In this document: in pieces, positions 44,468 to 53,263 of the stretch
Layout: each line of letters starts with the position of its first letter
Position numbering within the stretch: position 1 is the stretch's first letter
Assembly: GCA_021234155.1 (NCBI GenBank)
Contig: JAJEKV010000020.1
Location: forward strand, 17,479,018 to 17,543,017
Reading direction: 5' to 3'
From: Isoetes taiwanensis
Lineage: Eukaryota; Streptophyta; Lycopodiopsida; Isoetales; Isoetaceae
DNA: 64,000 nt
The notes under the pieces: generated by a model
Database searches by the model: none
The model's input: only the letters and a program-made list of their open reading frames with translations
Told to the model about the DNA's origin: nothing
Made by a program: the position numbers and the translations under genes

Positions 44468-44586
44468 AGGGTCTTCTTCATTCTGTGCTAGAACAAGGTC
44501 AGTGGCATCAGTGAAATTTATACAAGCATTTAATTGCTCACCACCAGTTTGCGGGAGCACCCTTTTTCTGTAGCTGGGTGCAATCT

Positions 44587-45990
44587 TTAGCATGTGAAAA
44601 GATCCACACTCACCTTGGAATTCCTGAGCAAAACATCAACTGCATCAAGGTCTTGGTCTTTCTTACCATATTTTTGCTGTGGAGGTGGAGCTATCATTTG
44701 AGCAGGTGATTCTATTGTAGGTGATGAAGACCTGGCTGTGGGATGTCCGCTTGATTCAGCATGTGTATTGACTTCATTCATTCTTCTAGTTTGAACTGCC
44801 ATAACTTCTTCAGTCTTGGGAACTTCTGTAGCTTGGATAAACCTTATAGAAGTACTTGGTTCAACAAATCTCACAGGAGGCTTAGGTTCTGGCCTCTTTT
44901 CTTGTTCTTGCTTAGCAAAGTATTCCTTAACAGCACACCTAACATCAGTATGACCAACTTCTTTACAGAAAGAAAAAACATGACATTCTTTTCCAAAATG
45001 ACCCTTTCTATTGCATTTAGGACACACTTGCCAATAACAAATTTCTGATGGATGAGTATTCCTGTTGCAATAAATACATTCAGGATAGGTCTTACCTGTT
45101 CTTGCATTTTTGAGCTCAACTAGTTGTTTGGTTAATTCTGCTAAAGCTTCAGTAACCTTAGATAGGTCTAATTTAACCTCTGCAACTTGAGAACTAGCTT
45201 CCTCCTCCTTAGATTTCTTCTTTTCTTTCCGTATGGCATAAACTGGAATGGAAGGGTGATGATCATAATGTGCATCAGTAGCATCAGGGTAAAAAGGATC
45301 ATGGCCATGGTGAGAAATATGGTGCTTATCAGGCAAACTAGAGAGCATTTGAGTCAGATCAGTAGTTTTGGCAAAAACTTTGTATATGGAATCAAATCCT
45401 TCAGCAGCTTGGATCTTGAGCAATTTCCTTTGGATATCTGATCTCCTTTCCAGACCATTGATGAAAGCAGTAACTAAAAAAAGTGTGGGAATTGTTACTT
45501 GTGCTCTTTGACACCTGCTCATAAATGTGCTAAATCTTTCTTTGTACTGATTCACACTCTCCCCTGCATGTATAGAAAAACTTTGCAACTCATTAACCAA
45601 ATCTTTGGGAGCAGCTAACTTACCAAACCTGTCCAGGAACTTCTTCACGAGTTCATCCCATGAGGTGGTACCCATTAACTTCTCATAAGTTAACCAAGCA
45701 CCAGCTTCACTCTCCTCTTTGAAACATTTCTCAAATTCTGAAAGCTTGCATCCTTTCTTGAAACCATAATCCCTATAATAGTCTTCAAATATTCTCAAAA
45801 AGTTGTTAGCACTCATGCTGGAATCAAAGGTAGGCAAAGGAACAGGGACATTCAACTCGAATTGGTATGACATGTTTTGAAGTAAGCTAGTTGAGAAACT
45901 TGGAGGCAATGGCCTTTCTCTGCAATGATCTGATACATCAACATCTTCCAATGGTTCTTGTTCTGCTGGAAATTTTTGCTTTGGAGCCAT
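44587..45990 (-). CDS. gag: E3 gag
   Basis: This is the only uninterrupted gag here. The chosen start is the ATG at 45990 (MAPKQKFPAEQEPLEDVD), 18 bases after the PBS; an upstream extension would use a non-ATG codon inside the PBS. The retrotransposon gag domain includes FLRIFEDYYRDYGFKKG and WLTYEKLMGTTSWDELVKKFL. A His-rich stretch and a Lys/Glu-rich linker follow, then the knuckles. The first two are intact (CIYCNRNTHPSEIC and CPKCNRKGHFGKEC); the third has Phe for its first Cys (FSFCKEVGHTDVRC). The frame ends early at VSVDLFTC by a frameshift near 44592 (TTAGCATGTG for the TTA-rich wording of other copies). The linker to protease is at 44473-44590. Confidence 0.9.
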   Translation of the reverse strand: MAPKQKFPAEQEPLEDVDVSDHCRERPLPPSFSTSLLQNMSYQFELNVPVPLPTFDSSMSANNFLRIFEDYYRDYGFKKGCKLSEFEKCFKEESEAGAWLTYEKLMGTTSWDELVKKFLDRFGKLAAPKDLVNELQSFSIHAGESVNQYKERFSTFMSRCQRAQVTIPTLFLVTAFINGLERRSDIQRKLLKIQAAEGFDSIYKVFAKTTDLTQMLSSLPDKHHISHHGHDPFYPDATDAHYDHHPSIPVYAIRKEKKKSKEEEASSQVAEVKLDLSKVTEALAELTKQLVELKNARTGKTYPECIYCNRNTHPSEICYWQVCPKCNRKGHFGKECHVFSFCKEVGHTDVRCAVKEYFAKQEQEKRPEPKPPVRFVEPSTSIRFIQATEVPKTEEVMAVQTRRMNEVNTHAESSGHPTARSSSPTIESPAQMIAPPPQQKYGKKDQDLDAVDVLLRNSKVSVDLFTC

Positions 45991-46010
45991 GAGTTCTGAG
46001 ATCCTGGAAG

Positions 46011-46028
46011 ATCTCGGTAGAACCTCCA
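46011..46028 (-). promoter_or_regulatory. E3 primer-binding site (tRNA-Gln)
   Basis: Minus-strand TGGAGGTTCTACCGAGAT lies three bases after the LTR end. It is the complement of the 3' end of a plant tRNA-Gln of the TAGAACC acceptor type. Confidence 0.78.
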
Positions 46029-46031
46029 AGA

Positions 46032-47985
46032 TGTTGACCCTAAACCTGGCTTAAAGGTCAACCACAAGGAACCAATCTGAGTTTCCACTCAAATTGGGGT
46101 TAGAACCTCCAGATCACTTAAGGTGATCAGTCTATGCAAGATAATTTTAGTGAAAAGCTCAAATTTTGAAGTTCTATACCTTTCCCATTTCCAAAAACTG
46201 GCACCTCTACCAAAACAGTTGTGGTGATGAGGTATAGGTTGATTTCTCGAGTCAGACACTATAGACCTGGTCCAAAAAGTTGTAGGCAGCCAATGGTAAA
46301 ACCTCTGACTAAGTCAGAGACTAAGTTTAGGAGTTATTCAAGCTCAAAGTGAGGTCAAAATTTGGTCAATAGCAGTCAAACATGGAAAACAGTGATCAGA
46401 AAATGGGATTTGGAGTTGCCAAGCGTATTTTTGAGGATTTTCAAAGCAAATATGTTGTAATGGTGATAAGGAAGAGCGGCAAGTGATCAGATTCCCATTT
46501 GGATATGTAAAAGTATTTTTTATGGCTGGATTTGGCAAAATACAGTCAAAACTGTTCAAAACAGAGAGCAATTTTTTATAACTTGGGCTAGATGTGGTAT
46601 TTTTGGATGATTTCAACTCCTTTGGTTCACATGAGCCCCAAAAATAGGTGGGAGGTAGGCCAAAGGTGCTAAAAAACACTCAAGGATTTTCTGTAGAATA
46701 TTTTGTGGCAAGAATTGCTAAGAAAAATATCAGAGATGAATTCAACAACTTGACAGTCAATTTGAATTGATATGAAGGTAAATATATCATGATAACAACA
46801 GATAAGGATGTTTCATAGTCTCAAGTACGAGAAAATAATCATCAAAAGTCATAAGATAATTTCTGAAAGTAATGTCAACTAAATCTTGTAAATCCAGTTG
46901 AGGAGAGCTCAAGAACTTCAAGGATCGTTCAGATCTTGCTCAGCAATGATCAATGTAGGATCTGAATACTTTTGGGCCTTCGAAAAACTTCTGTTGATGA
47001 TCCCCTGGTATATAAGTTTGCATTTAGTGATTCCGGCATCTCGGGGCTTAGATTTAGGCTTGATATAATGCTTAAGAGCGGGAGTCCATGTTTAGATAGT
47101 TCTTATGGTTTAAAAGTTCGGTTCCGGCGTGATTCGAGCTTATTTCCAGATTTAGGTTTGAAGCAGCTGTATTCTCTGGAGATTTGCGCGATACGGTCAC
47201 CGTATTTCTTGAAGTATAAACCAAGAATATGCTGTATTTTATGATCTTGGGAAGTTAAGCCATGGTTTAAGGGGTTACCTATGAAAAATATTGAAGGAGT
47301 GGATCATTTGAGCAATGGTAACCCTAATGTTTGGGGAATATGCCAAATTTTGGGCATTATGAACGGGAATATTCCACAAGGTATACACATAATATGGCTT
47401 TTTAGGGCACAATGATAGATAGGCATAAGGGTGTGGGAAGTTGCAAAAGGGTTTAGGCTAAAGGATTTTGCAAAAATGTGGCATAGGGAGTAAGAGGGCA
47501 AAAGATATGGAGGCAATGATGGGAATAACTTATGGGGAAATAAGGATGTATTGGGTAGGCAAGGCATGATAGGGTATATAAGGGTGAACAAAAGAGAATA
47601 TACCTGTGTAGGGAAAATGGCTAAGAAATTTCAAGGGATAAGAATAGAATATGAATGAAAATGGGTAAGAATGGCTAGGAAATGGAATCAAGTACCATGG
47701 GGTCTTCCAAACTCTTAACTTCCAATCTTCACAAGGTGCCTTCCAAACTTCATAACCCAGATTCTTCTAGGGAATATTCTTGACTAAGCATTTAATCCTC
47801 AAATGAAGTACCTCTTGTAGACTTCCAACTTGAACTCTTGTTGACTTGAAAAATGAACATCCTTTGACCTGCATATCAATGTTGAATGCCAAGAACCTCT
47901 CAAACTTTGACCTAGTCTTCCAAGATGAGTTGACCTAGTTTGAATGCATAGATCACAATTAGTATGTTGCCCTTTGGGGGCAACA
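46032..47985 (-). repeat. E3 5' LTR (1,954 bp)
   Basis: The termini are TGTTGACCC and GGGCAACA. The palindrome ATACGGT-C-ACCGTAT lies near 47191 as in E1, and the U5 stem-loop near 46112. A PBS-like TGGAGGTTCTA (plus-strand TAGAACCTCCA at 46101-46111) lies 83 bases from the true PBS. Confidence 0.92.
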
Positions 47986-48216
47986 GATAGCATCACATAC
48001 CAAGAACTCTTTAAGGGGTCTTCAAATCTTCAAACTTTGCTTGATTCTCCTTCATGTCTTGCTTGTGTGACCTAAGCCAAATGTCCTCACCTTGCTCTTC
48101 AAGTCTTCAAAGTGTGCAAATATGAATTCTCCTTGTGTGTCTAAGTTCAAATCAAAGTGTGAGCATAAGAATGTGAAATGTGCCTTGCTCTTCCATGCTG
48201 CCATAGCATGGCAGCA
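47986..48216 (-). repeat. LTR fragment of the TGCTGCC family, interrupted by E3
   Basis: It ends at 48216 with the 21-nt hairpin TGCTGCCAT/ATGGCAGCA in inverse orientation. The adjoining bases (reverse-complement GGAAGAGCAAGGC) resemble the start of the solo LTR at 42057. The rest of this LTR should lie beyond the left end of E3 and is not found. Confidence 0.75.
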
Positions 48217-48334
48217 AGCACACATTAGGGGAAACGCCCAATATCCCCAAACCCACCAATTAAGTATTCTTTTTGTGAAAGCATTCCAGACTTAGCACCT
48301 AAACTTAGATTTTGGTTCTGATCATTATACTCAC

Positions 48335-48420
48335 CTCTTGGAATAATAAATCCCCCTAACAAGAATATTATCAGAAGTGCAAATGCACCGCCAGTATTTG
48401 CTATAATCATATGCAGCAGG
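48335..48420 (-). pseudogene. ABCG/PDR-type transporter exon, 3' part, with splice donor
   Basis: The minus strand encodes [16 protein letters not shown], then [10 protein letters not shown], followed by a consensus donor (AGAG|GTGAGTAT at 48335/48334). This matches the conserved transmembrane segment near the end of the first membrane domain of plant full-size ABCG (PDR) transporters. E6 splits the exon; its 5' part is at 58744-58811. The intron at 48217-48334 leads into the LTR fragment at 47986-48216. One base appears missing just before the Met, beside two CTG/CAG triplets. No other exons were found in the window, so the gene is probably a relic or is spread far beyond the window by insertions. 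Confidence 0.7.
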
Positions 48421-50415
48421 TGTTGCTCCCAAAGGGCAACATGCTAAGTCTTGCTTCTTTGGAAAGTGCCGGTGCACATCTTTGGAAAGTCTTTGGTGCT
48501 TTGGAAATCTTTGCCGGGTGCACGATCTTTGGAAAGGTCTTTGGAGTCCGGAAAGTGCTTTGGAAAGTCTTTGGAAGACTAGGTCAAAGTTTGGAAGACT
48601 CTTGGCATTTAACATTGATATGGAGGTCAAAGGATGTTCTTTCTTCAGGTCAACAAGTGCTCGAGGTTCAAATTTACATGAGGTACTTTATTTGAGGTCA
48701 AAATGCTTAGTCAAAAGTATGCTCTAGAAGATTCGGGTTATGAAGTTTGGAAGACATTTTTGAAGATTGGAAGTCAAAGAGTTTGGAAGACCCCATGGTG
48801 CTTGATTTTATCCCTTAGCCATTCTCATCCAATCATTGTTCATATTCTATCTCTATCCATTGAGATTTTCTAGCCATTTCTTCCCACACCCATACCCTCC
48901 TTTTTGTTTACCCTTGCCTACCTTATTTTGCCTTACCCAAATTTTCCTTTCTCCATTACATCCCCATCCCCCCATTGCCTCTATACTTTCTCACTTCATA
49001 TGACATTTGTTTTGCAAATTTCCCTAGCCTAGACCCTTTTGCAAGTCCTTACCATTATGCCATGCCACTTGTATACTTTATGGAATATTCTTGACCATTA
49101 TGCCCAAGGACTTAGCATATTCCCAAAGAAAAATTAGGGTTGCCATTGCTAAAGTGATCCACCTCTTCAATTTTCTATAAGTGGCCTTTTAAAACCATGG
49201 CCTAGCTTTGCAAAAAATAAAAATACAAAGATATTCCATGGATATACGGGAAAAAATACGAAATCGTGATCGCTATTTCGAGAAAATATGACCAAGAACC
49301 CTAAATTTCTGCTTCCACCTCGAATCTCGCCGGATTTGGCACCGTAACCCCTCGGAATCTACCTATTTTGACCTTCCCACTCTTTATGAACCGAATAAAC
49401 CCATCAATCAAGGCTAAGATTAAGCAAACATTTGAAAACTAAGATAAAAACATGGGATTCGACAAAAGGATTTTCTTGAAGGCCCAGAAGCGTACAAACC
49501 TTACTGTGATCATTGCTGAGCATGACTGGAAGGATTTTGAAGTCTCGAGTACTCCCCGATCAAGTCACAAGAGATTTGGTTGGAAATTATCTATTGAAAT
49601 TTTTATTGACTGAAGTTGATTTTGAAGCATCAATTATTACTTCCCAACATTATTATGATTGAGTTACATTCCTATCAATGAAATTTGATGCCTATCCAAG
49701 AAATTATCTCTGTTATGATCCTTTACAATTTTTTCCTCTGTTCAAAATTTTATAGAAAATCCCTGAGTACTTTTGATTGCCTTTGACCCATTTGCCATCA
49801 ATACTTGAAGCATCTGAAACCTATATGCCTTGAAAAATCCAAAAAATCCTACTCACAACTTAAGTTAGAAATTTTTGCACTCTGTTTTGACTATTCTTGA
49901 CTGTATTTTGCCAAATCCAGTCACAAAAATTACTTTTGCTTATCCAGATGACAATCTGACCATTTGCCTAGATTCCTTATCACCACTAAAGCACATTTGC
50001 TTTGGAGATTCTCAACAACTCGTCTGGCAACTCCAAAATTCCAATCTCTGATCACTGTTTTCAGATTTTGACTGCTATTGACCAAATTTTGACTGCACTT
50101 TGAGCTCGAATAACTCACAAGCTATATCTCTCGACTTGGTCGAAGTTTTTACCATTGAGTACCTACATCTTTTTTCGACTAAGTCTAAAGTGGTTGACTC
50201 AAAAAATCGATTTGCATATCAATGCCACAACTGTTTTGACAAAGGTGTCAATTTCTGGAAATGGGAAAGGTACAAAACTTCAAGTTTTTGGACTTATCAT
50301 TGAAATTTGCTTGCATAGATTGATCACCTTAAGTGATCCGGAGGTTCTAACCCCAATTTGAGTGAAAGCTCAAGTTGGTTCCTTGTGGTTGATCCTGCCA
50401 GGTTTAGGGTCAACA
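48421..50415 (+). repeat. E6 5' LTR
   Basis: It starts TGTTGCTCCC and ends GGGTCAACA. The terminal 21-nt hairpin retains eight pairs with one wobble. U3 begins with imperfect repeats of a TTTGGAAAG core (48470-48600). The U5 stem-loop GATCAC-CTTAA-GTGATC is at 50322-50338, followed by CGGAGGTTCTA, where the 3' LTR has TGGAGGTTCTA. Confidence 0.94.
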
Positions 50416-50418
50416 TTT

Positions 50419-50436
50419 TGGAGGTTCTACCGAGAT
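50419..50436 (+). promoter_or_regulatory. E6 primer-binding site (tRNA-Gln)
   Basis: TGGAGGTTCTACCGAGAT begins three bases (TTT) after the LTR. It has the same 18 bases as the E3 site. Confidence 0.78.
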
Positions 50437-50458
50437 TTCTACCTGGATTTTCGAACTC

Positions 50459-51600
50459 ATGGCTCCAAAACAAAAGTTTCCAGTGAGAACAGGAACCAAT
50501 GGAAGATCGGGAGACTTGTAACCCTTTAGAGATAGACCTCTTCCCCTAATTTTGCAAGTGGATTACTTCAAAGCTTGCCTTATCGGTTTGAGTTGAATAT
50601 GCCTATTCCATTGCCTACTTTTGATTCCAAAGATGAGTGCTAATACCTTTCTAAAAGCCTTTGAAGACTATTACAGGATTTTGGCTTCAAAAAGGATGCA
50701 AGCTATCACAATTCGAAAAGTGTTTTAAAGAGGAAAGTGAAGGGTGCTTGGCTGACTTATGAGAAGCTTATGGGAACCACTTCTTGGGATGATCTTGTCA
50801 CCAAGTTTTTGGACAGGTTTGGAAAACGTGCTTTGCTCCTAAAGACCTTGTTAATGAGTTGCAAAATTTCTATTTATGCAGGTGAAAGTGTGAGCCAAGA
50901 TAAGGAGAGATTTAGTACCTTCATGAATAGATGCCAAAAGTTCAAGTCACCGTTCCCACACTCTTTTGGTATCCTCCTTCATTAAAGGCTTATCTTCCGC
51001 ACACAGAAATTCACTGTGAAGCTTATCAAGATTCAAGCTGCGAAGGTTTTGATTCCATCTACAAAGTTTTTGCCAAAACTCTTGAATTGACCAAAATGTT
51101 TTCTATTCTACCAGAAAAACACCATGGCTTTCATCATGATCCTTTTTACCCCGATGCCCATCGATGGTCATTATGAATCTCACCATTCTCATTCCCTATT
51201 TATGCCGTGCATAAAGAAAAAAAAAAAAGAAGAAGTCGATTCTCAGATTTTAGAAGTCAAGGGCGGACGACAAAAGTGACCGAGGCTTTAGCAGAGGTGA
51301 CCAAACAACTTGTGGAGCTCAAGGCAAGGCAGGTAGAACTTACCCGAATGTATTCATTGCAATAGAACTTCACACCCAGCTGATATTTGTTATTGGCAAA
51401 TATGTCCTAAATGTAAAAAGAAAGGTCACTTTGGTAGAGAATGCCCATCTGTGCTTTTTTGCAATGAAATTGGCCATACCGACCTCAGATGTAATTGTTA
51501 AAGAATATTTTGCCAAGCAAGAGAGGGAAAAGAAGTCCGAGGCAACTCCCCATGTAAGATTTGCAGAGCCTACTAGCTCTATAAGGTTTGTACAAGCCAC
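50459..51600 (+). pseudogene. gag: E6 gag, heavily frame-broken
   Basis: The ATG at 50459 starts MAPKQKFP as in the other copies. Recognisable pieces are WLTYEKLMGTTSWDDLVTKFLDRFGK (50737-50985 frame), a His-rich region near 51110-51180, and CPKCNRKGHF-like and later knuckles near 51350-51500 in shifted frames. Then come the KEYFAKQEREKK and VRFAEPTSSIRF linkers. Breaks are frequent and cluster at CAG/CTG, for example GGAAAACGTGCTTTGCTCC for a Lys-Leu-Ala-Ala-Pro stretch. Confidence 0.82.
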
Positions 51601-53222
51601 GAGATGCCAAAGATGAAGAAGTGATGGTGGTACAAACCAGAAGTATGGGAGATTCCCATAAACCTGCTGAGCCTACCAAGTTTGTTCCAGAGTATTTTAG
51701 GAGATCAGCACTGCCACCACCTGTTATAGAGGCCCCTCCTCAAGAAATAGCTCCACCTCCCCAACAAAAATATGGTAAGAAAGATCATGACCTTGATGAG
51801 TTGGATGTTTTGCTAAAAAATTCTAAAGTAAGTGTGGACTTATTTACATTGTTAAAAATTGCACCTGGTTATAGGAAAAAGTTACTACAACAAACTACTT
51901 TTAGTGAAGCAGTAGCTTGTGTAGGTGTTGCTAATGCCACTAATCTTATTCTGGCCCAAAATGAAGAGGATCCAGGTGCCTTTATGTGCTCGGCAACTCT
52001 AGGAGGTTATTCTTTTTCCAATGTGTTGTTAGATGGAGGCTCACCTTTGAATATCATGCCATATCATGTTATGAAAAAATGTGGACTCGAGATAGATAAA
52101 AGGTCATCTGTCTTGTTAAAATCTTTTTCTAATGCTAAGATAGCACCAGTTGGAATTGTGACCAAGGTCCCTGTTAACACTGAAGGTATTGTTGTAGCTG
52201 CCAATTTTGTTGTTGTTGCTTTTGAAGATCTAGGAGAAGATACAGACATATATGATCTCTTGCTGGGAAGGAGGTGGATGGCTACAGTTGATGCTAGGCC
52301 AATCTGGTCTGAAGGGAGATGCACCATTTCAAATGGCACTCAAGTGGCCACAATCTACAATCAAGACGGTTCTTATGGCTTTAATGACGAGGTACATTTT
52401 ATCAAAGAAATGCTTATAGAAGAACCACTAGGATCATATAGTCTAGCAACTCCTAGCACCAGGAAAATTGAGTTGATCCCTTTAATTAGAGAGTGTGCAC
52501 TACCCTCTGAAGATGGCAGAAGAGGTTGTTTATGGTTTGATGGAGGAATATCAAAGAAATTGAATGTAGCTTCATCTGCAGCTATATTAAAAGATACTGC
52601 CAATAAACTTTTGGCCAAGGTAGGAAGAATTTTTCCCCAAATAACCTCTAATGCAGCAGAATACAAGGCTTTGATTGCAGGTCTCCAAGAAGCTAGAGCT
52701 ATGGATATTTCAATTATACATATCTATGGGGATTCACAATTAGTTTGCAGACAGGTAAATGGTGAATATCAAGCCAAGAATGCTGATATGGAGCTCCAGA
52801 GAAACCAGGTAATGGGAATGCTTGCTCATTTTACCTCTTGGGAAATTACTCATATCCCAAGGGAGCAGAATTGGGAAGCTGATGCTTTGTGCAGAGATAC
52901 TCTGATGACTTATTTATCTGAGGGAGCTATACCAGAGGAAGATTTCGATGAGGATGAGGCTAAGGAGCTTTGTCCCATCCTAGTTATAAATGCATCCCGT
53001 GAAAAGGCAATCAATGAAGTTATAATCAACAAGCATGGCAGTGAAAGAACTGTTTGTGGGAGATCTTTTGACACACAAAATAAGGAAGAGATCAATAAAT
53101 TCTTTGAAGAGAGAAGTGATGTGTTTGCTTGGGATTACTCGAGCTTATTGGTATCAAAGAGGAGGTATGTCAATTTGAAATTAAAATTAAAGAGGGTCTG
53201 TAAGCCTGTTTTCCGTGGTTAA
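51588..53222 (+). CDS. pol: E6 protease and archaeal-type RNase H
   Basis: This is a 544-codon frame with no internal break. A Pro-rich linker (APPPQQKYGKK, residues 55-65) leads in. The protease has Asp149 in LLDGGSPLNIMP and DIYDLLLGRRW at 220-230. Archaeal-type RNase H runs from about 312 to 440, with Asp318 (LWFDGG), Glu358 (SNAAEYKAL), Asp382 (IYGDSQLV) and Asp432 (NWEADALC), so it looks catalytically complete. The frame then enters the RT N-terminus (SDVFAWDYSSL) and is lost near 53150 (CTCGAGC for the TCTGAGC of other copies). The Met used is arbitrary; in vivo it would be part of gag-pol. Confidence 0.93.
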   Translation: MYKPRDAKDEEVMVVQTRSMGDSHKPAEPTKFVPEYFRRSALPPPVIEAPPQEIAPPPQQKYGKKDHDLDELDVLLKNSKVSVDLFTLLKIAPGYRKKLLQQTTFSEAVACVGVANATNLILAQNEEDPGAFMCSATLGGYSFSNVLLDGGSPLNIMPYHVMKKCGLEIDKRSSVLLKSFSNAKIAPVGIVTKVPVNTEGIVVAANFVVVAFEDLGEDTDIYDLLLGRRWMATVDARPIWSEGRCTISNGTQVATIYNQDGSYGFNDEVHFIKEMLIEEPLGSYSLATPSTRKIELIPLIRECALPSEDGRRGCLWFDGGISKKLNVASSAAILKDTANKLLAKVGRIFPQITSNAAEYKALIAGLQEARAMDISIIHIYGDSQLVCRQVNGEYQAKNADMELQRNQVMGMLAHFTSWEITHIPREQNWEADALCRDTLMTYLSEGAIPEEDFDEDEAKELCPILVINASREKAINEVIINKHGSERTVCGRSFDTQNKEEINKFFEERSDVFAWDYSSLLVSKRRYVNLKLKLKRVCKPVFRG

Positions 53223-53263
53223 GAAGAATAAATGCTTCACTTTTAGATCTAATCAAAGATGAA

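Larger units (their letters stand above)
12062..47985 (-). mobile_element. E3: Ty3/gypsy retrotransposon, family B, opened by E4 and E5
   Basis: After removing the nested E4 (13792-24030) and E5 (26706-44467) the element reads continuously on the minus strand. It has a 5' LTR at 46032-47985, PBS at 46011-46028, gag at 44587-45990, protease/second RNase H/RT/RNase H at 24031-26705, and integrase at 12600-13786. A truncated 3' spacer starts at 12062. The 3' LTR is reduced to the right part of the chimeric remnant at 11532-11652. The flank on its right is GATAG; no matching left duplication survives. It was inserted in an LTR fragment of another family. Confidence 0.85.

Noticed and set aside
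50419-50436. tRNA gene at the PBS
   Set aside because: Only 18 bases of tRNA complement are present; no cloverleaf or A/B boxes.
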